A stretch of DNA of 48,239 nucleotides from a bacterium (GTDB taxonomy: Bacteria; Armatimonadota; Zipacnadia; Zipacnadales; UBA11051): positions 1-48,239 of the forward strand of contig JAUVVY010000033.1 in assembly GCA_030604405.1 (NCBI GenBank), in the 5' to 3' direction. Both the position numbers and the translations under genes were made by a program. Shown piece by piece: positions 16,610 through 25,139 of the stretch. The notes under the pieces are model-generated. The model saw nothing but the letters and a program-made list of their open reading frames with translations, had not been told where the DNA came from and searched no databases. Positions within the stretch are counted from its first letter, which is position 1. Each line of letters starts with the position of its first letter.

Positions 16610-17494
16610 CTAGTTGTTGCGTTGGAGGAGCAAGTTGACCAGTTCAATCCACAACTCGTTGTGGGCCGGCAGGGCTTCGGCGGCGGCGATGGCCATCGCT
16701 GCCACCTCCTGCGCGCGCTGTCGCGAGCCCTCTACACCCAGAAGCGCCGGATAAGTCATTTTCTGCGAGGCTTCGTCAGCGCCGACCGGCTTGCCGAGTT
16801 GCGCCTCGCTGGCAGTTGCATCGAGAATATCGTCGGTAATCTGAAACAGCAGGCCGAGGTGATGGGCGTATTTGGTAAGCGTCCGCAGGGCGGTGTCTTC
16901 AGCTCCGCCAAGAATTGCGCCACTGCGGGCTGCTGCGACGATCAATTTCGCGGTCTTATTGGTGTGGATGAAGTTGAGCAGGCCGGCCTCCGCCGCTTCG
17001 TTTTCGGCTTCGATGTCCGCGGCCTCGCCCCCGATGAGTCCCATCGCGCCGGTCGCTTCGGCGAATTCGCCGACAACGCGCAGCACTGCTTCGGCGTCAA
17101 GGCCGCTGGTGCGGAGTAAGGCCAGCAGTTCGAAAGCGCGTACGATCAGTGCATCGCCCGCCAGCAGGGCCGTGTGTTCATCGAACTGGGTGTGAGATGA
17201 TGGCAAGCCACGCCGCATCGGGGAATTATCAATGCAGGGCATGTCGTCGTGAATGAGGGAGGCGGCGTGCATAAACTCAAAGGCGATGGCAGCGGGCAAC
17301 ACCGTTACTGTGGCCAAGCCGAACATCTCAGCGGCCTTGATTGTGATAAAGGCGCGGACGCGCTTGCCTCCCTGGACACTGTGCCTCATGGCGGCCAGCA
17401 AGCGCGCAGCCGGCCCCACCGGCTCGGGCAGGAAGCTACAGATGCGTTCATCAATCAGTGCTTGTGTCGCTGCGAGTTGCTGCGCTATGTCCAT
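16610..17494 (-). CDS. ispA: Polyprenyl (farnesyl/geranylgeranyl) diphosphate synthase
   Basis: Condenses IPP with allylic diphosphates to build short prenyl chains. The first aspartate-rich motif is LIHDDMPCID (DDx4D, the bacterial type), followed by MRRG, and the second is FQITDDILDA. The lysine and arginine of GGKRVRAF bind diphosphate. The open frame continues upstream to a GTG at 17539, but MDIAQQL at 17494 matches the normal start of IspA (MDFPQQL in E. coli, from memory), giving 294 residues. No strong ribosome site precedes either start. The chain length made (C15 or C20) cannot be fixed from the motifs alone. Confidence 0.93.
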   Translation of the reverse strand: MDIAQQLAATQALIDERICSFLPEPVGPAARLLAAMRHSVQGGKRVRAFITIKAAEMFGLATVTVLPAAIAFEFMHAASLIHDDMPCIDNSPMRRGLPSSHTQFDEHTALLAGDALIVRAFELLALLRTSGLDAEAVLRVVGEFAEATGAMGLIGGEAADIEAENEAAEAGLLNFIHTNKTAKLIVAAARSGAILGGAEDTALRTLTKYAHHLGLLFQITDDILDATASEAQLGKPVGADEASQKMTYPALLGVEGSRQRAQEVAAMAIAAAEALPAHNELWIELVNLLLQRNN

Positions 17495-17611
17495 TCTGTG
17501 CAATTCTATCCGCCAATCATAGCGTCGTGTTTGGGTCACTGCTGTGAAGATTGCCGGCGAGGGTCATGCACTGTGTCACCTGAGCGTCAAAAGGGCAGCG
17601 ATGAGTAAGCC

Positions 17612-18712
17612 TCAGCCAGCATCTCCGGTGCCGATGAGCACGCGTTTGGGCTGGGGCTTCTCAATGATCTGCTCCTCGAGCACTTCCTTGGTCACCTGCT
17701 TGTCGTTGTGTTTTTTGATGCGATAGGTGACCTTGCGGCGGCCTGGCTTGCCGGCAGAAGACACGCGCCTCTCGCCACGTTTTAGTGCTGGGGAGTGCTG
17801 CTTGCTGACCGGCGGCTCAATCGTTTCTTCGCTGGTGACCTCCAGGACGGTGACGACAGTGATCGCCGGCACGGTGACGCCGACCTTGAGCTTCTCGCCC
17901 GGATGAATCGTGCGACCTTTTAGCCCGGGATTTGCCTTGTAAAGCTCGGCCACACGCATATTGTGTGCGCCGGCGATTTTTTCCGGAAAGTCCCCCGTCT
18001 TGACGACGTACACTTCTGGCTGGCGTCGGGTCTGGGTCAACTGGGCGACGACCTCGCGAATGTCTGTGGAGATGTCTTCGGGGCGCTCGCCGGAGGTGGA
18101 GATGCTGGGTTCGGGCGTCAGCTTCTGGGAGACGACTGTCGCAGCGGCGTCACCGATGTATTCAGATTTGAGCGTGTCGAGCACTTTTTGAGCGAGGTCC
18201 TCGGAGGCCAGTGTCGCGATGTTAACACCGTTAACACTGATGGCGGCGGCCTCGACCTTTACACTGACCTTGTCTTTGAGGACCTCGACGGCCTCAGCCA
18301 CCGAGAGCACTGGCCGCTCCTCAACGGCCCACGTTTCGTCTTCCCACTTCTGCTCAATGCATGCTTCGCCGGGCAGTTTGCCTTTGGCCGCGGCGACGAT
18401 CCGCTGGCGGACGGTCTCGGCATCTTTCTGGGTGGCGACCAGGCAGCAGATTTCATTATCCACAACAATGGCGCGCGCAAAGTGCCTGCGCTGACCGAAG
18501 GCATTGACCAGCAGCACGCCGAGCAGAAGCGCCACGCAAACGCCCAATGCGACCCGATAGACACGCACAGCGTGTTCCAGCCGCTCAGTCTTTCCCCGAG
18601 CGAGGCGCAATGCTTCCGGGCTGTCTTCGTTTTCTGTGTGCATCGGCGGCATCTTCACAGAGGCGGCGCGGCTTGTGAAACGGTCTGTGCCGCGCCGCAG
18701 AGGACTTGCCAA
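17612..18712 (-). CDS. Membrane-anchored LysM and G5 domain protein
   Basis: A cell-envelope protein of up to 366 residues. A membrane helix (VALGVCVALLLGVLLV) lies near 55-70 and puts the rest outside. A LysM domain for peptidoglycan is seen in VYVVKTGDFPEKIAGAHNM through YKANPGLKGRTIHPGEKLKV. The C-terminus looks like a G5 domain (EETIEPPV through TKEVLEEQIIEKPQPKRVLIGTG). Proteins of this architecture usually end in an M23 or 3D catalytic domain, which is missing here, while a separate M23 peptidase is encoded two genes upstream. The frame opens at TTG 18712, and ATGs at 18652 and 18643 are alternatives. It lies 11 bp after ctpA. Confidence 0.85.
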   Translation of the reverse strand: MASPLRRGTDRFTSRAASVKMPPMHTENEDSPEALRLARGKTERLEHAVRVYRVALGVCVALLLGVLLVNAFGQRRHFARAIVVDNEICCLVATQKDAETVRQRIVAAAKGKLPGEACIEQKWEDETWAVEERPVLSVAEAVEVLKDKVSVKVEAAAISVNGVNIATLASEDLAQKVLDTLKSEYIGDAAATVVSQKLTPEPSISTSGERPEDISTDIREVVAQLTQTRRQPEVYVVKTGDFPEKIAGAHNMRVAELYKANPGLKGRTIHPGEKLKVGVTVPAITVVTVLEVTSEETIEPPVSKQHSPALKRGERRVSSAGKPGRRKVTYRIKKHNDKQVTKEVLEEQIIEKPQPKRVLIGTGDAG

Positions 18713-18723
18713 TTGCTCCCAGG

Positions 18724-20022
18724 TCAGGCGTTTTTCTTCGCTTTCAGTATTTCTATAGCTTGATCAATCTGCTTCTGGTGCCATTCTTCACCTGAGTAGG
18801 TGGCGTCGGGCTCAGGATCAGCGAAAAGGTGATCGGGCTTGACGCCTCGGTTGCCCTCGGCGTCCTCGGCACCGAGGTCAGTCAGCTCCGGCGTCAAATA
18901 GACGGCGGTTGACAAGAACAGGGCGGAGCCGTCGCGCATCTCAATAATAGTCTGGACCTTCGCCTTTCCAAAGGTGCGGTGTCCGGCGACCTCGGCGCGG
19001 CCACGTTCCTTGAGCGCACCGGCGACGATCTCGGAGGCGCTTGCGCTGCCCCGGTTCACCAGCACCAGCATCGGCATGTCTTCAGGAATGGCGGTGCCCG
19101 GGGAGGCGTTGAGCGGCTGCGGGTCGGTGTCGCGCGCCTTGATATAGACCACAGGGCCACCGTCCAGGAAGAAGCTGGCCACAGTCACGGCGGCGTCGAG
19201 AATGCCCCCGGGGTCCGTGGACATGTCAAGAAGCAGTGCTTCCATGCCCTGCTTGGTGAGCTCATCTATGGCTTCGGTCATCTTTTCTTCTGCGAGTTGG
19301 TTGAAGCTTCGGAGCCAGATATAGCCGATTTTGTCATCCAGCATTTCCGACTCGAGCGTGGGGAACTGGACCTCGGCCCTGATTATCTCGACGTCAAAGC
19401 TGTCCTCCAGGCCCTCACGTACTAGCGTGAGAACAACTGGGGTTCCACGCTTGCCGCGGATCTGGCGCACCACTTGATATAGCGTCTGGCCTTTAGTCGC
19501 CTTTCCGTCAACTTTGACGATCTGGTCGCCGAACCTGAGGTCGGTCGTGGCGGCTGGTCCCTCGGGGATCACATCACTGATTACCACCCGCTCGTGGCCA
19601 GTGTCATCGGTCTGCGCCTCGAGGACAGCACCGATGCCATCGAAGTGGCCCTCGCTTTCCGTGCGGAAATCCTTGAACTCTTGCGGGTCCAGGAAACGGC
19701 TGTAGGGGTCCTTCAGTGCGGCTAACATGCCGCGGATCGCGCCGTAAGTGAGTGTCTTATCATCCTCGACAGGATAGACATAGTGCGTCTTGATCTTCTC
19801 CCGCACCTGCCAGAACGTCGCGATCGGCGACAGATCGGTGACGGTAGGTATGTCGTAGTCCTTATCCTGTTGATAGACCCCGGGTATTATCTGGGCCAGC
19901 GAGGCCGAGAATGCCAGCATGTTGCCCTCGCTCAATACTTCCGCGGTCATCAGAGCCCCCCCAACAAAAAAAACTGCCGCGATAACCATAGCTACTATGC
20001 ATAGATACACGTTTCGCTTCAT
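18724..20022 (-). CDS. ctpA: C-terminal processing peptidase (S41 family)
   Basis: A periplasmic or extracellular serine protease that trims or degrades envelope proteins. The start at 20022 gives MKRNVYLCIVAMVIAAVFF, a signal or anchor helix. The open frame runs 24 codons further, but those would overlap the M23 gene. A PDZ domain (around VISDVIPEGPAATTDLRFGDQ) precedes the S41 core. The catalytic Ser is in GSASASEIVAGAL and Lys in RTFGKAKVQT, the usual Ser-Lys dyad. It is 432 residues long, normal for the family. It follows the M23 peptidase by 31 bp in the ftsEX operon. In other bacteria CtpA controls the level of M23 hydrolases, so the linkage may be functional (inference). Confidence 0.94.
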   Translation of the reverse strand: MKRNVYLCIVAMVIAAVFFVGGALMTAEVLSEGNMLAFSASLAQIIPGVYQQDKDYDIPTVTDLSPIATFWQVREKIKTHYVYPVEDDKTLTYGAIRGMLAALKDPYSRFLDPQEFKDFRTESEGHFDGIGAVLEAQTDDTGHERVVISDVIPEGPAATTDLRFGDQIVKVDGKATKGQTLYQVVRQIRGKRGTPVVLTLVREGLEDSFDVEIIRAEVQFPTLESEMLDDKIGYIWLRSFNQLAEEKMTEAIDELTKQGMEALLLDMSTDPGGILDAAVTVASFFLDGGPVVYIKARDTDPQPLNASPGTAIPEDMPMLVLVNRGSASASEIVAGALKERGRAEVAGHRTFGKAKVQTIIEMRDGSALFLSTAVYLTPELTDLGAEDAEGNRGVKPDHLFADPEPDATYSGEEWHQKQIDQAIEILKAKKNA

Positions 20023-20053
20023 TTTATCCGGTAAGCCTCCACAAAGTGACGGA

Positions 20054-21217
20054 TTATAGGTAGTTGATAGGATTGACGTGTCTGCCATTAACACGGACTT
20101 CGAAGTGCAGGTGGTTGCCGGTTGACAGCCCGGTGGTCCCGCAGCGACCGATCATCTGGCCGCGGCTGACGGTCTGGCCCCTGCACACACGCATACTGCC
20201 CGACTGCAGGTGGCCATAGAGTGTGGACATGCCGCTGCCGTGATCTATAATCACGCAGAACCCGTAACCTCTGCGCCACCCGGCGGAGATGACGCGACCT
20301 GCGGCTGCGGCTTTGATTGGCGTACCTCCGGCTCGTGCGATGTCAATTCCGGTGTGCATCTTCCTGCGGTGCAGTATCGGGTGCATCCGCATTCCATAGG
20401 GGGAGCTGAGGCGGCCCGTCATCGGCCAGGCGAATGTCCCTGCCCACTTGCCATGATACGCTCCGGCTGTTCCCGTGCCGCTGGCCAGCCTGGCCAGCAT
20501 TTCCCCAATCGCCCTGGACTCAGCCTCCCATTGCGCGAGCTCTCTTTCGTAGGTGGCCCGGTCGGTGGTGGCCTTGTGCAGCAACTGTTGAGCGACGTCC
20601 TTCTTTCTCGCGACCTCGTTGCGCTGTTTTCTCACCTTCTGTCGCAAGGTTACCTGTTCTTTTTCTTTAGCCCTCAATTGCCCCCGTTGCTTTTCGCGGC
20701 GCTCCTGGTAGTCAATCATGGCTTGTAGCAGTCGCGTGTCCCCGGCTGCGATACGGGCATTGAAGTCGGCGCGGTTGGCAAAATCATTAAAATCAGTCGC
20801 GTTGAGCAGCACCTCGACATAGGTGGGTATGCCGAGCTTGTAGGTGACCAACATGCGCTGCTGCACTTCATCTTTGTGACGGTTGAAGGTGGCTTCAGTG
20901 TTGGCCAATTCCTGCTTGACTCTGCGAATAGTCGTGCGCGTTTTTTCAAGCTGCCACTCAGCGGCCTTCAGGCGTCTTTCTGCCTCCGCAAGGTCCCGCT
21001 GCGCCTCGATAAGCTCGTTGCGGGACGTAGCCTGCGCGGCCTTGGCAGACTTCAGTTTCCTTCTGGCGTCGGCCTTCTGCCGCTCAATGCGGTTGAAGCT
21101 GCGGCGCAGTTGGGACCGGCTCTGTGCATCGGCCTGCTCCGTAGTCGCAAAGATACTCAGAGCCACTACGAGGCCCGCTATAATCCAAAAAGTCCGCAAG
21201 CCGGTTCTGTTGTCCAT
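20054..21217 (-). CDS. M23 family peptidoglycan endopeptidase with coiled coil (EnvC-like)
   Basis: An exported murein hydrolase of 387 residues. A signal peptide (FWIIAGLVVALSIFATTEQADAQ, cut after ADAQ) is followed by about 200 residues of heptad-rich coiled coil and a C-terminal LytM domain. The zinc ligands look complete: HTGID, then HLHFE, and DHGSGMSTLYGHL supplies the other catalytic His. E. coli EnvC has a degenerate LytM domain and only activates amidases, so this protein is probably an active peptidase. It starts 15 bp after ftsX (GGGAG before the ATG), which fits the known role of the FtsEX ABC complex in controlling coiled-coil hydrolases. Confidence 0.94.
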   Translation of the reverse strand: MDNRTGLRTFWIIAGLVVALSIFATTEQADAQSRSQLRRSFNRIERQKADARRKLKSAKAAQATSRNELIEAQRDLAEAERRLKAAEWQLEKTRTTIRRVKQELANTEATFNRHKDEVQQRMLVTYKLGIPTYVEVLLNATDFNDFANRADFNARIAAGDTRLLQAMIDYQERREKQRGQLRAKEKEQVTLRQKVRKQRNEVARKKDVAQQLLHKATTDRATYERELAQWEAESRAIGEMLARLASGTGTAGAYHGKWAGTFAWPMTGRLSSPYGMRMHPILHRRKMHTGIDIARAGGTPIKAAAAGRVISAGWRRGYGFCVIIDHGSGMSTLYGHLQSGSMRVCRGQTVSRGQMIGRCGTTGLSTGNHLHFEVRVNGRHVNPINYL

Positions 21218-21232
21218 GCAAAGCTCCCGTGT

Positions 21233-22108
21233 TCAGGCCTCGGAGAGATAGCGATTTGCGCTAATGAACGCGCCGGCTGTTCCGAAAAGCGCCCCAGCCA
21301 GAATAAGCCCCAGTGCAAATGCTGTCAAGAACTGTGCCGAATACACGATCTTTATGAACTGGAGGCTCTCGGCCAGGTAAGAATGCAGGTACGCGTAGCC
21401 GATGGTCAGCGCAATAGCGGCCAATATGCCTCCGACGATGCCCTGAAACGCCCCTTCGAATACCAATGGGGCCCTGATAAACCAGTTGGTTGCCCCGACA
21501 AGCTGCATGATGCGAATTTCGCGGCGCCGGGCGTAGATGGTCAGCCGAATTGTGGTACTGACAATCAGCATTGTGGCCGCAACCAGCAGCAGCCCGACCA
21601 CCACGCCGCTGACCTTGATGCCGTGAGACAGCAACAGGATCTTGTCGAATACCGACCTGCTGTACAATACCTCATCGACACCGGGCAGTTGCTCGGCGAA
21701 TTCCGCTACGGCCGCCATATCGTCGGGGTCCGCAACTTTCACCCGGATGATGTCCGACAACGGGTTGCCAGCTATCTTGAGGGTCTCGGGATCAACGCCC
21801 ATCATTTCGGCCCATTCATCCCGAGCCTGCTTCTTGCTGACAAACTCAGTCTCTTTGACGCGCAAGTCGCCGTAGAGTTTAGCCTCGATATCCCCGGCGT
21901 CAGCGTCGTCTTGCAGCCAGACGCTTATGGAGGCGCTTTTCGCCTGCAAACTGGCCATGTAGTCCAGGTTGATCGCGCCCACTACAAAGGCGCCCAGTAT
22001 GGCGACCGAGACCGTCATATTGCCGATGGCAGCAAGGGTGATCAGCAGGTTACGCCGGATCGCCGTCCAGGTCTCCAGGAGGATGAACTCCAGCCCGCTA
22101 CGTTCCAT
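21233..22108 (-). CDS. ftsX: Cell division ABC-type membrane protein FtsX
   Basis: Membrane subunit of the FtsEX complex, which transmits FtsE ATP hydrolysis to a periplasmic hydrolase. The 291-residue product has one N-terminal helix (LLITLAAIGNMTVSVAILGA), an extracellular domain of about 130 residues (LQAKSASISVWLQDD to SRSVFDK), and three C-terminal helices with RRREIRIMQLVGAT between them. The open frame extends further upstream in a frame overlapping ftsE. The ATG at 22108 (MERSGLEF) is the real start and overlaps the ftsE end by 11 bp, which suggests translational coupling. Confidence 0.95.
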   Translation of the reverse strand: MERSGLEFILLETWTAIRRNLLITLAAIGNMTVSVAILGAFVVGAINLDYMASLQAKSASISVWLQDDADAGDIEAKLYGDLRVKETEFVSKKQARDEWAEMMGVDPETLKIAGNPLSDIIRVKVADPDDMAAVAEFAEQLPGVDEVLYSRSVFDKILLLSHGIKVSGVVVGLLLVAATMLIVSTTIRLTIYARRREIRIMQLVGATNWFIRAPLVFEGAFQGIVGGILAAIALTIGYAYLHSYLAESLQFIKIVYSAQFLTAFALGLILAGALFGTAGAFISANRYLSEA

Positions 22109-22784
22109 CGTAGCTGCCCCCCTGCTTGGCGTCCCTGACGACGGTGCCCTGGACGAGGTTGACCACGCGCTTGCGCATGCGGTCAACGATATACTTATCA
22201 TGAGTGCCGACAACAACGGTGGTGTCGCGTTCCGCGATATTGGCCAGCAGTTGGACGATGTCCCACGACACGTCGGGGTCCACGTTGCCGGTCGGCTCAT
22301 CTGCCAGCAGCACTGGTGGCGCATTGACCAGCGCACGGGCAATCGAAACCCGTTGCTGCTCGCCACCCGAAAGCTGATGCGGAAAGGCGTCGCTCTTGTC
22401 GGCAAGGCCCACAAGCTCCAGGCTTATCGGAACCTTGTGGTGCTTCTCCTTGCGACCGGTGCCCAGCACGTCGAGCGCGAATCCCACATTCTCCCACACG
22501 GTCTTGTCCGGCAGGAGCCGAAAGTCCTGGAACACCACTCCAACCTGGCGGCGCAGATAGGGCACCATCCGCCTCGGCAGGGCCGCCACATCCTGCCCGG
22601 CTACAATCACTCGGCCCTCAGTGGGCACGAACTCGCGGTAGATCAGCGCCAACAGCGAGCTCTTGCCACTACCCGATGCGCCAACGAGGAAGGAAAACTC
22701 ACCACGTTCTATGTGCAGATCGATGGAGCGCAAGGCCCGGGTTCCGTCAGGATAAACCAGGCCGACGCCTTCCATGTGTATCAT
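22098..22784 (-). CDS. ftsE: Cell division ATP-binding protein FtsE
   Basis: Cytoplasmic ATPase of the FtsEX complex. All ABC motifs are present: Walker A GASGSGKSS, Q-loop in VGVVFQDFRLLPD, signature LSGGEQQRVS, Walker B VLLADEPTGNVD and H-loop VVVGTHD. The start at 22784 (MIHMEGVGLVYPDGT) aligns with normal FtsE and gives 228 residues. The upstream open frame to 22886 would run through the promoter. It is the first gene of ftsE-ftsX-M23-ctpA and probably of the whole run through the LysM/G5 and isoprenoid genes. Confidence 0.96.
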   Translation of the reverse strand: MIHMEGVGLVYPDGTRALRSIDLHIERGEFSFLVGASGSGKSSLLALIYREFVPTEGRVIVAGQDVAALPRRMVPYLRRQVGVVFQDFRLLPDKTVWENVGFALDVLGTGRKEKHHKVPISLELVGLADKSDAFPHQLSGGEQQRVSIARALVNAPPVLLADEPTGNVDPDVSWDIVQLLANIAERDTTVVVGTHDKYIVDRMRKRVVNLVQGTVVRDAKQGGSYDGT

Positions 22785-22848
22785 ATCTCGTCGCCATCTT
22801 CTGTTGTGAACTATAACTGGGTATATTTCTGCGAGATTTGACCTATCT

Positions 22849-22877
22849 AGTATAGCAAAAACCACCGCCAGAGGCAA
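22849..22877 (-). promoter_or_regulatory. Sigma-70 type promoter for ftsEX operon
   Basis: On the minus strand TTGCCT (22872-22877) and TATACT (22849-22854) are 17 bp apart, with the -10 matching five of six consensus bases. The start of transcription would be near 22842, about 58 bases before the ftsE ATG. Confidence 0.55.
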
Positions 22878-22976
22878 CCGCTGCACGCGCCAGAAGCAAT
22901 TTCGGCCGACCAGGCAGGTAATCGCACCAAAGGCCCGAAAGTAAGCGCAATTGTATAAGCAATTTGGTGCTCACGG

Positions 22977-22985
22977 TGCTATAAT
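22977..22985 (+). promoter_or_regulatory. Extended -10 promoter for the M48 protease gene
   Basis: TGC followed by a perfect TATAAT (22980-22985) forms an extended -10 element, with no good -35. Transcription would begin around 22992. This excludes the earlier ATGs at 22951 and 22984 as starts and supports the lipoprotein start at 23026. Confidence 0.6.
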
Positions 22986-23025
22986 GGGACACCAGACGGA
23001 GCCGAAAGGGGGTCACACCGGGCCT

Positions 23026-23781
23026 ATGAAGCCAACGATATTGCTTACGCGTGCGTGGCTGTTGCTGTTGGTAGCGTTGGTTGTGCTCACTGTTGCCGGC
23101 TGCAAGCGTCCGCAGCGGCTGTTGAGCACGGATCAGGAGATAGAGCTTGGACGAGAGGCCGGCGACGACTTTGAGCGCGAGCACGGCCGCGATCGCGACC
23201 AGCGCCGCAACGAGATGCTGCAGCGCATTGAGGGGCGAATCGAGAATGTCGCCGAGCCCCCGGACTATCCCTATGACTTCCGGGTGCTTGCTGACGACGC
23301 GGTCAATGCCGTGGCGTTTCCGGGCGGCCGCATTTACTTCTACCGTGGGCTATTCGAGGCGCTTGCCTACGACGAGGATCAACTGGCGTGGGTTGGCGGC
23401 CATGAGGCAGTCCACATATCGCGCCAGCACGCATGTCGCCGCATCGAAAGGTCGTTGGGCTATGAGCTGGTAATCCAACTGATCTTCGGCAAGGACACCG
23501 CAGGCGAGATAGCCGGTCTGGTGGCCGGCCTGGTGCTCCAGGACTACGGGCGCGATAACGAGCTCGAGGCCGACCGTATGGGACTGGAATACACCCATGC
23601 GGCGGGCTATGACCCGACGGCGGCGCTGGCGGTGCTTGAGAAGTTCAGCGAGATTCAGGGCGAGGACCCTAGCGATGTTGAGTTGCTGTTCATGACGCAT
23701 CCCGGAAATACCACCCGCAGTGATGCGGTCAAGAGCTACCTGCGGCAGCGTGGCTGGAGTGGCAGCTACTTCCGGCCCTGA
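23026..23781 (+). CDS. M48 family metalloprotease, lipoprotein
   Basis: An exported zinc protease of about 251 residues, related to BepA/LoiP. The N-terminus is a lipoprotein signal (LLLLVALVVLTVAGC), with Cys26 as the lipid-modified residue. The zinc motif HEAVH is at about 126-130, and the third ligand is in NELEADRMG. The region before it (VNAVAFPGGRIYFYRGL) is the conserved M48 edge strand. The likely role is quality control of envelope proteins, by analogy. The start is fixed by the extended -10 promoter just upstream and by the signal peptide. It is divergent from ftsE and followed after 75 bp by a glycosyltransferase. Confidence 0.92.
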   Translation: MKPTILLTRAWLLLLVALVVLTVAGCKRPQRLLSTDQEIELGREAGDDFEREHGRDRDQRRNEMLQRIEGRIENVAEPPDYPYDFRVLADDAVNAVAFPGGRIYFYRGLFEALAYDEDQLAWVGGHEAVHISRQHACRRIERSLGYELVIQLIFGKDTAGEIAGLVAGLVLQDYGRDNELEADRMGLEYTHAAGYDPTAALAVLEKFSEIQGEDPSDVELLFMTHPGNTTRSDAVKSYLRQRGWSGSYFRP

Positions 23782-23856
23782 ATGCCGGCGCTGCTTGAGC
23801 CTTGCTGCGGTGCTTGCGTGGCGCCTATCCGCATTTATCTGAGGCTGCGGTGACTT

Positions 23857-25137
23857 ATGTCTGAGCCGATACAGCTAATGCACATATTCCGTTCTGGAGC
23901 AGGCTTCGTCCGCAGCCAGGCGCTGGCGCTAATCTCGCGTCTGTCCCGGCGACGATTTCATACCACCGTCGCCGGCGAACTCGACGCGCGTGCCAAACGC
24001 CGACTGGCCATGAGCAGAGCGCGCTGGGTGCAGATGGCCTTGCCCACTGACATCCACCCGCTGCGGCAGATCGGCACAGCCAGGCGGCTGGCGCGGCTGC
24101 TGTCCACTCAAGACACGGCCCTGGTGCACGCCCACGGCTTTCAGGCGGCCTTTACAGCGCTGCTTGCAAGGCGCCACTTGGCCAACGGGCCGGTCGTTAT
24201 CTGCAGCCCCTATGGTCTGCCCGGCCTTGTCCAGAGGTCAGGGCTTGCACGCCAATCGGTGATCACGGCGGCTCGCTGGGTGATGCGTGAGGCCGATGTT
24301 ATGGTCGTACAATCTGACCATGAAGCCTTGCAGCTTGGTAGCCTGGCCCCCGGCAAGCTGGACAACCTGCACGTGGTGCCGGAGGGTGTTGTGCTGGAGG
24401 ACCTGCGGGAGGATTTCGAGCCCGGTGCCAAGCGCAGGCTGGTCGGTTTGGACCCGATGGCCGCGATCGTGGGCGTGATGGCTCCGCCGGAGGGCACGGG
24501 TGTCACAGGCTTCCTGGAGGCTGCGCGTTCAGTGATGGCGCTGAGGCCCAATGTCGAGTTTGTCTCAATCGGCCACGGGGCAAAGACGGAGCACTTCGTG
24601 GAAGTCGCGCATCAGTTGGGCTTGAGCGGATGCATGGTGTTTCTCGGCGAACGCGCCGATATCGTGGAGATAATTGCCTCGCTCAACGCCCTGGTCATTC
24701 CAGCGGACTATCCCGGGTCCCGTCGCTACGCCGTCCATGCCCTGGCCAACAACATTCCGCTGATAGTCGCTGAGCACGGCGGGCTGCCGGATGTAGTCAG
24801 TGAAATCAAGCACGCGCGCGCCGTCCCGCAAGATGATGTGGCCGGCCTCGAGAAGGCGATGGCCGAATTCCTCGACACTGTCCCCGTCCGCGACAGTGAC
24901 GAGCTGTTTGATGACGAGCTGGGCTTCAGCCACCGCGAACTGCTGGTATCCGGTACGGTCATAGACTTTGATACTGTCGGCCTTGACCCCGTCCCGGGCG
25001 GCGAGCTCAGCGAAGAACAAGATGCCATACAACGGACTATCGAGCGCTTCAGCATGCAGCAGATGGCCAGGCACTTCACACACCTTTACACGCAAGTAGC
25101 TACCAAGCAAGCCACCGTCGCGGAAAGCACTGGTTGA
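23857..25137 (+). CDS. Glycosyltransferase family 4-like protein
   Basis: A 426-residue GT-B-type enzyme, likely transferring a sugar onto a lipid or polysaccharide. The N-terminal half has the pattern of a GT4 acceptor domain (MHIFRSGAGFVRSQALALISRLSRR, split by loops, and LVHAHGFQAAF). The C-terminal half has VVPEGVVLEDL, the usual hinge strand, and PADYPGSRRYAVHALANNIP where GT4 enzymes carry their sugar-nucleotide loop. The loop's classic E-x7-E is not obvious, so donor and acceptor are unclear. It is followed immediately by the FGGY kinase (2 bp gap), implying translational coupling. Confidence 0.8.
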   Translation: MSEPIQLMHIFRSGAGFVRSQALALISRLSRRRFHTTVAGELDARAKRRLAMSRARWVQMALPTDIHPLRQIGTARRLARLLSTQDTALVHAHGFQAAFTALLARRHLANGPVVICSPYGLPGLVQRSGLARQSVITAARWVMREADVMVVQSDHEALQLGSLAPGKLDNLHVVPEGVVLEDLREDFEPGAKRRLVGLDPMAAIVGVMAPPEGTGVTGFLEAARSVMALRPNVEFVSIGHGAKTEHFVEVAHQLGLSGCMVFLGERADIVEIIASLNALVIPADYPGSRRYAVHALANNIPLIVAEHGGLPDVVSEIKHARAVPQDDVAGLEKAMAEFLDTVPVRDSDELFDDELGFSHRELLVSGTVIDFDTVGLDPVPGGELSEEQDAIQRTIERFSMQQMARHFTHLYTQVATKQATVAESTG

Positions 25138-25139
25138 GG

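Noticed and set aside
20023-20094. Longer ctpA start
   Set aside because: It would overlap the M23 gene by 41 bp and place the signal helix 25 residues in; the ATG at 20022 starts right before the helix.
22109-22414. Longer ftsX open frame
   Set aside because: It lies wholly inside ftsE in another frame and shows no FtsX-like sequence.
22951-23025. Longer M48 protease start
   Set aside because: It would run through the -10 box at 22980-22985; the lipoprotein signal begins at 23026.
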